From Gnetum montanum (lineage: Eukaryota; Streptophyta; Gnetopsida; Gnetales; Gnetaceae), in assembly GCA_015680685.1 (NCBI GenBank), contig MNCI01017783.1:360190-406141 (forward strand): a stretch of DNA of 45,952 nt, in the 5' to 3' direction. This document shows positions 1-10,380 of the stretch, piece by piece (position 1 is the stretch's first letter; each line of letters begins with the position of its first letter). The notes below the pieces were generated by a model that was given only the letters and a program-made list of their open reading frames with translations, had not been told where the DNA came from and searched no databases. Made by a program: the position numbers and the translations under genes.

Positions 1-182
1 GTTAGCAGCACTCACAGGATTGGGCAAAATGATGAATGTCCCGAAATAGTGTTGGTCAATAATATCCTATAAGCAGGACCTTAGTAGCCATTCATCTCCC
101 AACATAATGATCCCCATAAGGGCCCTCATGAGCATCCTGAAGAACTTTTAATTGATCTTGATTGGGTACACACCATCGAACC
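1..182 (-). pseudogene. Integrase N-terminal zinc-binding (HHCC) fragment of element 1
   Basis: The minus-strand reading shows remnants of the gypsy integrase N-terminal region, including an H-E-G-P-Y-G-D-H-Y-like run and a P-T-L-F-R-D block, interrupted by stops. The same segment lies at about 12480-12635 in element 3. The rest of integrase is beyond the window start. No intact reading frame remains. Confidence 0.6.
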
Positions 183-229
183 AAGCCATCAGGGCAGACT
201 TTATAAAGTTATCCCCCGATTTCCATGAA

Positions 230-830
230 CTACTTGGCTTTGTGAAGAAACTGTTGTTTCTTCCTAAAGTCCAACTCTTGTCGTATTTGTTGGGAAGTGA
301 GATAAGTAAGAATGCTACTATACCAATTTATTTCTATGGGTTGATTATTTATTACACCAGCAAAGAGGGTTTCATCAGGAAAATGATCAGATACAGCATA
401 TTCATCCTCTTTGTTGTCCCACCGCAATCGAGATAGGTGATTGGCGACTACATTCTCGGTGCCTTTGTGGTCTACTATGGTTAAGTTAAACTCATGAAGA
501 ATCACCAGCCAACGTATAATACGTGGGCTAACCGTTGGCTTTTTCATAAGGAACCGAATTGCACTATGATCTGTATGAATGTATACTTTGTAACCCAATA
601 CATAGTGCCTAAATTCATCCAGTGCAAACACTACAGCCATTAATTCTGTTTCTGTAGTCGTGTAGTTGAGTTGTGCACTGATGATACTCTTACTGGCACA
701 ATGGATGTAATAAGGTCATTTTTGTTCATCTAATTATGTCATTATAGCTCCTAAGGCGTAGTTAGATGCATCGGTCATGATATGGAACGGCCTAGACCAG
801 TTAGGGGATTGTAAAATGGGAGTTTCCACA
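230..830 (-). pseudogene. RNase H domain of element 1 pol
   Basis: An open stretch (230-640) encodes the second half of a gypsy RNase H: MAVVFALDEFRHY, HTDHSAIRF and DHKGTENVVANHLSRL. Upstream in the same frame a TDASNYALGAI block, carrying the first catalytic Asp, is followed by TAA and TGA stops near 690-740. The last acidic residue, normally Asp in the A-D-H/A-L-S-R motif, is Asn here (ANHLSR, a G-to-A change), so catalysis should be lost even without the stops. Element 3 has lost this domain entirely. Confidence 0.8.
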
Positions 831-1129
831 AGCCTCTGTTTGAGGGTTTGGAATGCTTGTTCAGATTCCCTGGTCCATTCAAATGGTGCATCTTTTTTCG
901 TTAATTCTACTAATGGTTTGGCAACTTTGGAGAAGTTCGCGATAAACCTTCTGTAGTAGCCGGTGTGTCCAAGGAATGACCTAATGTCTTTGACGGTCTC
1001 TGGTTGTCAGGTAATTCCTTGGATGACTTTAATTTTTTCGGGATCCATCTCAATTCCTGATTGTGAAATTTTGTGCCCCAGTACGACGCCCTCTTAAACC
1101 ATTAAATGACTCTTCTGCCAGTTGAGCTT

Positions 1130-1850
1130 AAGGTTGGTTTCAAAACATCGTTTCAATACTTGCTCTAACCAGTCGAGGGCTTGATCAAAGCTCGTCCCAT
1201 AGGTGGAGAAGTTGTCCATGAAGACTTCTACTCCATTACCTATTTGCTATTGGAAGATGCTTAGAACTAATCATTGGAATGTGGCAGGTGCATTGCATAA
1301 GCCAAAAGGCATTTGTTTATATGCAAACGTTCCCCAAGGACTGGTGAACATTGTTTTGGCTTGGTCTTCTGGCATAATTCGTATTTCGTTGTACCCACTA
1401 TATCCATCCAGAAAGCTATAATAGTGATGCCCTGCTATAGTGTCTAAGACTTGGTCAAAAAATGGTAACGGGAAGTGATCTTTGAATGTTGCCATATTTA
1501 ATAGCCTAAAATCTATACACACCCTCCATTTACCTCCTTTTTTGGTACGATGACAAGGGGACTAACCCATTCGCTATCAGCGATAGGGTAAATGAACCCA
1601 GCCTTGAGAAGCTGCTCTAGCTCCTCTTTCACTATTTGTTTTAGCTTTGGGTTCAATCGCCTCTGAGGTTGTTTGCGAGGCTTCATAGAGGGATCAGTGT
1701 AAATCCTATGCTGGCATATCCTAGGGTCTATTTCGGTTAATTCGGGGTATGACCATGCAACGGTTGTTGAACACTTGTTTATTACCTTTAGCAAACTTTC
1801 TTTTTGCTTGGGTGCGAGCTTTGCGTTGATGATCACCATTTTCTGTTTTT
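1130..1850 (-). pseudogene. Reverse transcriptase of element 1 pol, frameshifted, active site mutated
   Basis: The N-terminal half (1839-1513) has the gypsy blocks HRIYTDPSMKP, RRLNPKLKQIVKEE and SEWVSPLVIVPKK. The next frame (1522-1271) has CIDFRLLN, SFLDGYSGYNEI, MPFGLCNAPATFQ. The two are separated by a one-base loss in a T6 run (1538-1543; A run in the sense strand). The YxDD box near 1205-1235 reads F-M-D-N-F-S-T-Y-G: the second catalytic Asp is Asn by a G-to-A change, while element 3 keeps FMDD. Another frameshift near 1838-1845 separates this from the protease-RT linker. Confidence 0.9.
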
Positions 1851-2680
1851 AAGGGTCACATATTCCAAACCGGTGGGTAATGGTTTTAAATCGAGAGGCT
1901 CTTGTTTAAACTCCTCAGGAATCTCCAACTGTCCCCAGTTGGTGTTTTTGGAGTTAAGGGCTGGAAGTTGACCACGGACTTGCTCAAGTACGTCTGTGCT
2001 TTCAATGTAAGCACTAGTTATTCCCTCAGCTAGTTCCATGTAGGTTGTCGAGTTGTTCTCTTTATCAGCCATCAGCCACCGGGTGTTTTCTTGTTGTGTG
2101 GCTATCGCGTATAGGCACTTTTGGATGTCAACATCCTATGCACACTGATTGCATGCAGGCAGTGTTAAACTTCACGTTACCCATGACTTCTGCACGTAAT
2201 GACACCCTGTGTCACTATATGCGATGCATGGAACTCTTTTCCTCTCAATTTTCCCAAAAGTGTTTATCTTGGATATTTCTAGGGAAAGGTTGTGAATTCC
2301 TAAGCGTGCGTCGATTGTATTCAGCCATGCCCTTCCCATTATAATTGGAAAATCCCTTTGTCATTGTTTATTTGGATCACTAGGAAATCAGCTGGATATG
2401 ACCATCCACCGACAGTGGTAATAATGTCCTCAACCTATCCCAAAGGGACAGTGATGGATTGGTCAGCTAACTCTAGGCGAACATTGCTCTTCTTGAGTGG
2501 AGGCAGGTTCTAGGTTTTATACAGTTCTTGTGAGATTAAGTTGACTCCGAAACCTGAGTCGAGGAGGGCCTTATGGGGTTCATTCCCAGTGACTTGGAGA
2601 TAAACTAGGGGGACTCCTAGATCTGAAAATTTCTTTGGGAGGTGGCCAACCTTGATCTAGTCGATTACGGTATGTGTTAA
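1833..2680 (-). pseudogene. Protease and protease-RT linker of element 1 pol
   Basis: The retropepsin motif KALLDSGFGVNLISQELYK is readable around 2530-2590, followed at once by an in-frame TAG where element 3 has Trp (A-W-N-L-P-P), a TGG-to-TAG change. Downstream the VPLG and GWSYPADF blocks match the intact protease of element 3 (13699-14289). The open linker 2072-1833 (start MADKENNSTTYMEL) leads into RT but is shifted out of frame with it. Confidence 0.8.
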
Positions 2681-2699
2681 CATAATTGTATGCATTGGA

Positions 2700-4886
2700 C
2701 GTGATTTCTCTGTCGAAGGGTTTCCCGAAGCCTTATTTGGTATGGGAGTGTTAGGATGCTCAATTGCTTGTGAAGGCGAAGACTTAGTTGGATTGTTGAT
2801 CCTAAGGAAGGGTCTTTTTGGTGTATGATTGTTAGAACCAACTGATATTGGAGATTTGGGAGCCTTTGCAGTGTTGGGCTATCGCGGTTGAGTGGGGTTA
2901 ACTTTAGGCTTTGTTGGAGCGGTTGGCGGCAGGGCTACTGGCGCAAGAGATGTGGGTGGAATTGGAGGATAGTGTGGGTAGGGAGCGTTTCCTAAAGGAG
3001 AAGGAATCCTGAAGTACTCCTGAACCTGGTAGTAACGTGGGGGGTTTATGTGACCTATAGTGTCACCTGGGGAAATCAGCTGCTGCCCATAATAACCATA
3101 AAGATTAAGATGTTGGTAAGGGTACTGTTGTTTTGGCGATGGCATCCCCCATGACTGTGGGTATTGCCATTGCTGATGTTGTCCGATGGGTTGTGGTAGA
3201 GTTCCACTTGGATAATACGTTAAGGGTTGGTGAAACTGCCTTGGGTTACCTTGTGGGTAAGGTAACCTTCGGGGTGTTTACCGTTGATTGAGTCTTGGAT
3301 TAAGCGCATAGACCCCAGACTCTTGTAGATGTGAGATGATGGGGCAACATCCCTTAGGATGCTCATAATGGTAGATCTCACATCCACCATCATCTTCTGT
3401 GTCAAAATACTCAGCCACATCAAAGTTAGTGATTTTTCCCTTACCCTTGTTATGTGTAGGGCCTAAATCTCTCCACTTTTTCTTACCTTTGTCACTACTT
3501 TGTTCTACCTTAGACTCTTCTACAATTTTCAAGACTATTTCAATTCTTGAGTCTAAGGAATCCCACATTTGGTCTACCTTGGCCAATACCTCGGTTGTTA
3601 ACTTTTGGATCGACAAAGTTTTCCGATTCACCAACTCTTCGATTGGTGACTCATCCTCTTCATCACAAAATTTCACTTCCTTCTTTCGAAGGGAGGGATC
3701 GCGGTTGTACTCTTCCGTACTTTCCCTTTTGCGTAGCTCACCTTCTTGGTTTGCTACTTGCTCCAACNAAGGACCGGTACCAACTCTCTGCTTCTTTGGT
3801 GAGTGTCCTTGGGAACAACTTAAGTTTCTGCCACTCACTATCTAAATTCTGCAAGGCACAGGCATCGTGGAATGCCTGTAAATGATTTTATGAATTAGCA
3901 TTGTATCCCCCTTCAAACCATGGGATGTTGTTCATGTCTAATCGTTTGATCCAGCTATCCTTTAAATGCCTTGTGGGAATCCTAATTGCCTCCGTAATGT
4001 CAAGCATACTTCGGGTTGCAAGTAGGGGTTCGTCATGATCATGTCTTTCATGACGCCTATTATGTCTGCATTGATCCCTACTCTCCCTACATCCTTGCCC
4101 TTGTCCTTTCTCTCGACTTTCCCATCGAGGTCTTTCATTCTTTTTACTTTTATCCTCACCTTTATGTTCATGGTGGCTACACCCAGATATGGAAGGAGAG
4201 GATGAGTGATGTGAAGAAGGGAAAGAAGAAGGGGAACCATCATCATGATGATGTTTCTTACCTTCTCTTCGACTGCTACGGCCCCGATCATGGTGACGAT
4301 CCAAGTGCCCGTCCTTAACATGAGTGGTTGTTCCTTCTGTGAACAGTTGGTGTTCATGGGCATTAGAACCAGGGATATTTATTATTGATCGTAGGTTCTA
4401 ATACCCTTCCTCCTCACCATCGTTAGGAGGGGGAACATCATTTGTTAAAAAACTCATGATAAGGGGTTCCTCATCTCCTATTTTTCTCAGGACATGCGAG
4501 ACCTTGCCCTTCAACAGTGCATGTTGACTCTCCTTCCTCAAGTCTCTCATACGTTGGGCATCTGTGGGATAATAATTCCTCATGTCAAGATCTTCACCAA
4601 CGTATTCAGCAAATAATTCTTGCATGCCAATCTGTGCCAAGGCACGGAAAAGCATCTAAGGGACTGATCAATCTGGGGGTAACACAATGTTACATTGCAA
4701 ATCTCTCCATCGCAGCTGTTCATCTTGATGGAGGATAAAAGAAAAGTCTGGAATATACTCATCGGGATGAGTATAAACTATCTTGTATTGTTTAGGATGT
4801 GGTTGATTTTGGTTATGTTTTTTATCTTGCCGACTGTCTTGTGTGTGGTCCTTAGGTGGTGAGTTGCTCTTATGAGAAGAAGGCAT
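2700..4886 (-). pseudogene. gag of element 1, degenerate, with internal loss at an N base
   Basis: The likely start is the ATG at 4886 (MPSSHKSNSPPKDH), giving an N-terminal block with HPDEYIPDFSF and HQDEQLRWRDL that recurs in element 3. Next come a charged R/H/D/S-rich region (about 4304-3888), a coiled, charged region (3838-3400), a zinc-knuckle relic CEIYHYEHPKGCC (second Cys is Tyr) and a Pro/Tyr/Gln-rich tail (3145-2879). Several stops and shifts break it. Relative to element 3, about 289 bp of the capsid region is absent exactly at the N at 3768. Confidence 0.8.
3768..3768. other. Single ambiguous base (N) at a repeat junction
   Basis: The sequence runs CTCCAAC-N-AAGGACCGG. In element 3 the same two flanks (ending 15271 and starting 15561) are separated by 289 bp encoding the gag capsid segment. 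The N therefore probably marks an unresolved join rather than a miscalled base. Confidence 0.75.
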
Positions 4887-5006
4887 TTTGATTAGTGTGC
4901 TATTTTACCATTATATAAATTTTTCTTGATTAACCCGAAGGTTCATTAAGGCTCACAATGATGTGAGTGATATCCCTTATGTTCTATTCAGCGTACAAAC
5001 ACTTAG

Positions 5007-5024
5007 TCCCTGGCAACTGCGCCA
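5007..5024 (-). other. Primer-binding site of element 1 (tRNA-Asp type)
   Basis: The minus strand reads TGGCGCAGTTGCCAGGGA one base inside the LTR. It differs at two positions from TGGCGCCGTTGCCGGGGA, the complement of the 3' end of plant tRNA-Asp as I recall it. Position and CCA complement fit a primer site. Confidence 0.8.
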
Positions 5025-5447
5025 ATGATGAGTGGCGAGGTACCCCTACACTCAACCATACGAAACGAGTGTAGCACGCATGATCTGGTCGAACTCTAAA
5101 GACTAAATGCCTAAACGCCCCATGGAACACTTGGGGTTAATCATTCGTTGTCTTCCCAGACTTACTTGTTGTTGTCACGATTTATGGTTAAGTAAGTTCG
5201 AGGTATATGATTTTTTTGGTCTTTTCTAGTTTTATGTCTTCTATGCTAAGAGCAAAGGGTTGAGAAACTAACTAACTCTAACTAATATCCTAAGTCTAAA
5301 TTAACTAGTATCAGCATCCGTTCCCACTTACTGTACACACCCTGAACTATGCAACTATGGCTACCAAACAGTAATCGTTACTGGGATCACCACATGTAAC
5401 GCACATGCTCAAAGTGGTCGTACTGAGGCACCTAACTAGCCTAAGCA

Positions 5448-5640
5448 TGATGAGCAGTTGATTCCTTGACTAGCCGTACACACCCGTAGATGCTCGTCAT
5501 CAATTCGTACTCATCCCGCGTTCTAGGAGACAAGGGTGAGAGAATCTAATCGCGATGAGTAGCCGATTCCTTGGTTAGCTGTACACATTCATCAATGCTA
5601 GTAACCAAGTCATACTCATGCCTTGCTAACAATAGGTAAT
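5448..5640. repeat. Imperfect tandem duplication (about 105-bp period) inside LTR of element 1
   Basis: The unit starting TGATGAGCAGTTGATTCCTT at 5448 recurs as CGATGAGTAGCCGATTCCTT at 5553. In both, a CCGTACACA-like block and a CATACTCAT/CGTACTCAT block follow at the same spacing. Other LTRs in the window have only one such unit. Confidence 0.65.
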
Positions 5641-5869
5641 AAATAACATGTAATAAAACCTATCCATGTACTGCAAGGTTTATCCACAAAGCTTATCTTT
5701 ATTTCTGTACACAACTTGCGTTCAGGTCAAAGCTGCTCGAATAAAGAGTCGTTCACTTGGGGACTCCTATTGCGGGCACATGGAAAAATATTCTATCTCT
5801 GGGGCGATCAATCCGCCAGAGCTTCGCTACTTCTAGCCTAGGATGAGAAATGAGGGGAGTGCCGCCTCT

Positions 5870-5877
5870 TATTTATA
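5870..5877 (-). promoter_or_regulatory. TATA box of element 1 LTR
   Basis: The minus strand reads TATAAATAAGAGG; the same context is found in the four other LTRs of the window. It lies about 120 bp from the U3 end, directly downstream of a GATATCG-rich stretch. Confidence 0.7.
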
Positions 5878-5997
5878 GATTTGGCGGCGGACCGCAATAT
5901 CGCATACGCGATATCGCAGGGGACGACGTGATATCGCATGGGATGCGATATCGCGATCGCCGCGATATCACGTTGCATGCGATATCGTGTCTCATCA

Positions 5998-6749
5998 AGG
6001 ACCAAGTCCATTCCTCTGATCAGTGACACCGCATTGTTTCATCCCATGATGAGTGACAATGAGAGTACCAGAACAATAAGGTGTACGATCACTTGGCATT
6101 TCATTCAAGAGAGGAGTGATTTTTTCTTTGTGACACTTTCTTTGTTGTTTTTTTTTTGTTTTTTTTTTCTATTATTGAATCTAGAGAAGTCACCAACCTT
6201 CAAGCATGGGTGCATGTCTTTCCAGTGGAACCCCCTAGAACAGCATTGGATTTTTAAGTGCCTTTTGATTACTCTTACTCCCATTTTGTGTTAGATCTAC
6301 AAGGATCTTAGTACAACCACATTGCATAAAAACTCTCACAGACGTCACCAAAGAGAATCCGCAAGTTCCCTTGATGTCACACCCTACTCATTCCCTCTTG
6401 ATCCATCCTTCTTCATTCTAGGTATAATGAACACAAAATGAATTTTAAGTTTTAATAATGTCAATAATATCATTATACCCTCAAACAGAACCTCTTATTT
6501 GTAGAATGGATGAGTGGGTGTAAAGAGCTCACTATCCAAATATTTGATCACTCGAGACTCTATAACATAGAACACACCTCAACCAACGAGCCACATGAGT
6601 GTTTTATTTGTAAATGAGATTACTTATAAAAAGATAACAAGGCAAAAAGACAAAAAGATAAAATAAGAAATTGAAAAAATGAAAAACTAGAAAACAAAAA
6701 ATTGTAAAATTAAAGAAAATGAAAAAATATTTATTAATCCTACTTGTTA
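5998..6749 (-). repeat. Spacer of B-type elements, copy 1 (pair of 44747-45494)
   Basis: The sequence after gag in element 2 has no open frame of note. It holds a T-rich run (6119-6170) and an A-rich stretch (6620-6730). It matches the right-hand copy from 44747 onward, including AGGACCAAG at the boundary and AACCTCTTATTTGTAGAATG in the middle. Confidence 0.75.
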
Positions 6750-8735
6750 TTAGAATGCGGGATATTTCCCATAACTAAAGGGTTGAGCATGGAAAGGATT
6801 AATAATTGAAAAATGAGGATCCTTGCATGTTGGAAATATTGAAACTTGGTCATACTTACCTAATTGGGGTTCACACACTTGATTATAGTAAGCATAGTGG
6901 GGCAATTTATAAGATGTGGTTCCCAGATAAAGAGTTGACCCACTATGGTACTTGAGATTGTAAGATGGTATGCAAGGATCAGGATGTCACTCTACATGGC
7001 TATATTCATTAGGCCATATGGTTGTTGGAGTGTTAATTGGTGGTCCTAATGAAGTAACATGAGGTGTCGGGTTCAAGGAGAAGGATGCACCATAGTGTTG
7101 GACTTGTGCTGAGTTGGAGAATGCAATGGCCTTAGAACTATGTTGTCCCTTCCTATGATCATGTCTAAAGAAGGGACACCTTTGGTGTTGAGGAGGTTTC
7201 TCACTGCTATTGGCAATAGTAGCATAAGTAACATTCGTGGGTTATTTTTGTGGTGTAGACACTTCAAGAATAGTTGGTGGCGATGTAGAGGGAAGAAAAG
7301 GATGAGAATGTTGAAATTTAGGAGAAGTGTAAGGTACACAAGGTGGTGGTTGTGTTGAGGACATGGGCTGATAATACCAAGGAGATTCATTATGCGGTGA
7401 GATAGAGTATGTTGACCCAGTTGGGGAAATAGGATGTTGAACTAGGTAAGCATTTGGATTAAAATGGTACAAAGGGTGTCTCTATTTTAGGGATGGCTTC
7501 CCCCATGACTAGGATTTTTGCCATTGTGATTGAACACAAAATCTCTGTATGAACTCTAGGTGTAACGTGCTTCCCAAATGCTCATATAAATGTAACAACA
7601 TTGGGCATTGGCCTTTGGGGTGATCATACAGGCAAATGTTGCATTCATACATATGATTGGTAGTTGAGCTCTTATCTTCCTCATCCCTTCTTTCTGATTG
7701 TCTAATGATATTTTTTCCTGCTTGTTAGGTTGTCAAAACTCTATCTCCAATAATATTGATATATTCTCCACACTTTTTATGCATCCATTCCAACATCTTA
7801 TTGATCTTTGCCTTGATTTCTTCTAATGATTGTTGTACTGGCGAAGATGATTCTTCCTACCTAAGATCAGTTGATTTCTCCTTTTTATGATTATGGACCT
7901 CTGTTAAGTTGAGATTTTGGTCTTGTTGATGTTTTTCAACACTCTCCCATCTAGCCATTTCTCCTTCTTCTTTTGCTACTCGCTTAATAAGCTCTTGGAA
8001 TTGATGGGTTCTTAGTTTGTATAGTTGACCTTAGGCATACATCCTTAGGGTCTCTCTTGTTTCATCACAAAGCCCATCAATGATATGGTACATTAGCCTT
8101 TTCTCAAAGAACTCATGGCTTGGACAGTTGTTTAATAGTGCATAATATTTTTCTAAGGCCTTTTCCAAGGGTTTATGTTGTGCTTTTTTCCACTCTTGGA
8201 TTTGTTTCCTCAAGTCCAACACTCTTGCATAGGTTTGATATCTTTCTTTAAAGAGTTCTACCATTGTTGGCCAATGTCATATTGAATTTGGTTTTAACGA
8301 TCTATACCATACTTTTTCTTAGCCAACGAGTGTCATAGGAAAGAGCTTGAGTTTTTGCCAACCGTTATCAATGTTGTTCCATGCATAGGCATCATAGAAG
8401 GCTTGTAAATATTGTTGCAGATCTAAGTCATAGCCTCCTGAAAAATTGGGAAAGTTGTTTAAATCAAGCCTGGGTAGGTGGCTCTCTTTATGATGCCTAC
8501 GGGAGATTCGAACAACCTCTTGTATTTACGTTAGGCTTGTAGTGGCCAGTAGGGATTCATCATCATTGAGCAATTTATGCTTTCGTGTGTTGGGATGATG
8601 CTGCCTTCATTTATGTTTATAAGAAACCCCCATCTCAAGTTGTGTACTCTAATCTTCATTTTCATATAATTTGTTGGTTCTCCAATGAATTTCCTCACTA
8701 GATATGACATTATCGTAGTCTTTTAGGAGAGGCAT
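6750..8735 (-). pseudogene. gag of element 2, nearly full length, degenerate
   Basis: A possible ATG at 8735 (MPLLKDYDNVIS) opens a gag-like frame broken by stops. An intact capsid segment at 8264-8031 (MVELFKERYQTYARVLDLRK, then LEKYYALLNNCPSHEF and IIDGLCDETRETL) matches the plant Retrotrans_gag domain. Near 7640-7600 the noncanonical zinc knuckle C-N-I-C-L-Y-D-H-P-K-G-Q-C (CX2CX3HX4C) is intact. A Pro/Tyr/Gln-rich tail follows (7472-6750), ending in a TAA shared in position with the right-hand copy. The clean stop with no pol behind it distinguishes this from the gag of A-type elements. Confidence 0.75.
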
Positions 8736-8857
8736 GGTTGTGCAATTGTGTGTGAATTTGTATTTGACTTTTTGTAATTATTTCTTCCTGAAAGATATAT
8801 CGCTAATTCCTATACAACGAACTTGTATGATACAACTAATCTAGATAACTAGCACCG

Positions 8858-8875
8858 TCCCCAGCAACGGTGCCA
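8858..8875 (-). other. Primer-binding site of element 2 (tRNA-Asp type)
   Basis: The minus strand reads TGGCACCGTTGCTGGGGA, two differences from the tRNA-Asp complement TGGCGCCGTTGCCGGGGA, one base inside the LTR end at 8877. Confidence 0.8.
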
Positions 8876-8876
8876 A

Positions 8877-9713
8877 TGATGAGTGGCGAGGTACCCCTAC
8901 ACTCAACCATACTAATACGAGTCGTTCATGCACGATCTAGTCGAACTCCACAAATGGACTAGTTGTGGTATTTAGACAGTTACTTGTAGATCGCAGTTCA
9001 CTATCTTCCCACCTGGACTAGTATTAGCTTTGTCACGTATGGTTTAGTCCAGAGTGAGGTGTATGATGTGTTCCTACACTAATGCTACGCTTGGGTATGA
9101 TGGAAAATAATATTAACTAAGCTAGAAGAGAGAGTGTGTGTGTATCTGAGAGAATCTAAGCTAGTCTAAGTGTGATGAGCATTTGTTCCTTAATCATCCG
9201 TACACATCTTGGACCTCGTGCATGACTACCACTGGGATTACCAAGTGCATGGCCTAAGTACGCTACTAGGTTACCAAGTAGTCACACTTAAATGCTCGTG
9301 ATTTAGCCGTATTTATTCCATGTTACTAGGAGATAAGGGTAGAGAGATATTAACTAAGAAAGCAATAAATAATAATAACAATCAAATAAATAAATAATTA
9401 AGCTAAGTGGATGCTGCAATGATGAAGTAATCTCGATCTTTATTTCCAGTCATGTGCATGTCCAAGTACGTCACACTTGAATAAGGATGCCGTAAAATTA
9501 CAATCATCACACTGGGGGCATGCATTGGGAGAAATGGATTGAGAGTAAAGCTAACAAAAATTCTCTACAAAACTACTAAACTTAAACTTAAAAACTTTAA
9601 AAACTACCTACCAAATCTGCCTACCTCTTATTTATAGATGGGGAGATAGGATGCAATATTGCGTATGTGATATCATGGGTGCGATATTGCAGCCAACAAT
9701 TCATGACTCATCA
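8877..9713 (-). repeat. 5' LTR of element 2 (subfamily B, 837 bp)
   Basis: It begins TGATGAGTGGCGAGG and ends CTCATCA (9707-9713) on the plus strand. It is closely similar over its length to 39846-40639 and to the reverse complement of 10554-11455, but only patchily similar to the A-type LTRs away from the first 75 bp or so. The minus-strand TATA box (TATAAATAAGAGG) is at 9629-9636. Confidence 0.88.
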
Positions 9714-9936
9714 ATCATTTTATCAAACGTTCATCAAAATCATTACATGTCCTTTTATGTGTCACCTAAACAAATCAAGTCAGACATTAAACTTTTAGGG
9801 CAACTTGAAAAAAATTTCTAACTCTAGAATCACACTAAGCAAAGAATTCAACATTTATTAAAGGCAATGAGTAAGGTTTGAAATAATTAAACTTCTTTCA
9901 ATAAAATTACTAACAATTGATCTTTGTGTGATTAAG

Positions 9937-10380
9937 ATAGTCCCTAAAAGAGGACAACAAGGAGGACCTTCTCAAGGTGCAATTGAATGCCCAAGGGGAG
10001 GCAGAGACCAAGGACCTCATGTAGAACATGCAAAGTAGGAGGCAAAATCATTCAGCATCCATCAAGGACCTTCTATCATTGCACAAGCTGGCCAAGAAAA
10101 AGGTGGAGAGGTTAGGGTTCAAGCCTATGAAGAGGAATGACAGCTTTTTGCAGCATGGCATGTCAAGGCCAATCAAGTGTTCACATAGCTACAGTGTCCA
10201 TGGAAAGTGCCTACTCCATCAAACATTGGAACATCAGCATGGATGGCTCATAATCCTTAGATAGAAGAGGAGAAACATCAGGTGCTTCTTTAACGGTATC
10301 AATCTCAAAGCTTAGAGCACAAGACAAGGAAAAGAGACCCATGGAGGAGCCACTGCCACTAGGAACCACATGAGTTCTAA
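9937..10380 (+). pseudogene. ORF2 of B-type element, internally deleted copy
   Basis: The reading matches the two ends of the minus-strand ORF2 at 40829-43628. The N-terminal block (9937-10080; K-R-G-Q-Q-G-G-P, then H-A-K and a stop) pairs with about 43628-43460. From about 10085 on it pairs with 41125-40829 (A-A-W-H-V-K-A-N-Q). Roughly 2.3 kb of the middle is absent. The start codon is ATA instead of ATG, and several stops are present. The TGA at 10138-10140, after Y-E-E-E, is at the same place as a TGA in the longer copy (41063-41065). Function unknown. Confidence 0.7.

Larger units (their letters stand above)
1..5997 (-). mobile_element. Element 1: Ty3/gypsy (Athila-like) retrotransposon, subfamily A, 3' half cut by window start
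   Basis: Read on the minus strand the order is 5' LTR (5997-5026), tRNA-Asp-type primer site, gag, protease, reverse transcriptase, RNase H, then the start of integrase, where the window ends. This domain order defines Ty3/gypsy, and the tRNA-Asp primer is typical of Athila/Tat relatives. All coding parts carry stops and frameshifts, so the copy is dead. Its 5' LTR ends at 5997 in sequence that continues without interruption in a second copy near 44747, so element 1 is an insertion into element 2. The expected 5-bp target duplicate at 5998-6002 (AGGAC) has its partner outside the window. Confidence 0.85.
5026..5997 (-). repeat. 5' LTR of element 1 (subfamily A, 972 bp)
   Basis: On the plus strand the repeat opens TGATGAGTGGCGAGG next to the primer site and closes CTCATCA at 5991-5997, giving terminal inverted TGATGAG/CTCATCA ends. 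It aligns along its length with the LTR at 16845-17635. It is about 180 bp longer than that copy, partly because of an internal duplication (5448-5640). A TATA box and a cluster of GATATCG-type palindromes lie at the U3 side. Confidence 0.88.
5998..9713 (-). mobile_element. Element 2: gag-only Athila-like retrotransposon, subfamily B, interrupted by element 1
   Basis: Minus-strand order: 5' LTR (9713-8877), tRNA-Asp-type primer site, gag (8735-6750) ending at its own stop, then 750 bp of non-coding spacer until element 1 cuts it at 5997/5998. No protease, RT or integrase motif follows gag. The spacer and gag tail are repeated at roughly 90 percent identity by eye at 44747-45952, where the sequence continues past the point of interruption. 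The 3' half of element 2 must lie left of the window. Confidence 0.75.

Noticed and set aside
4140-4300. His/Asp/Arg-rich frame resembling an SR-type splicing protein
   Set aside because: It lies in frame order within gag of element 1 and has a counterpart in element 3, so it is the basic gag region and not a host gene.
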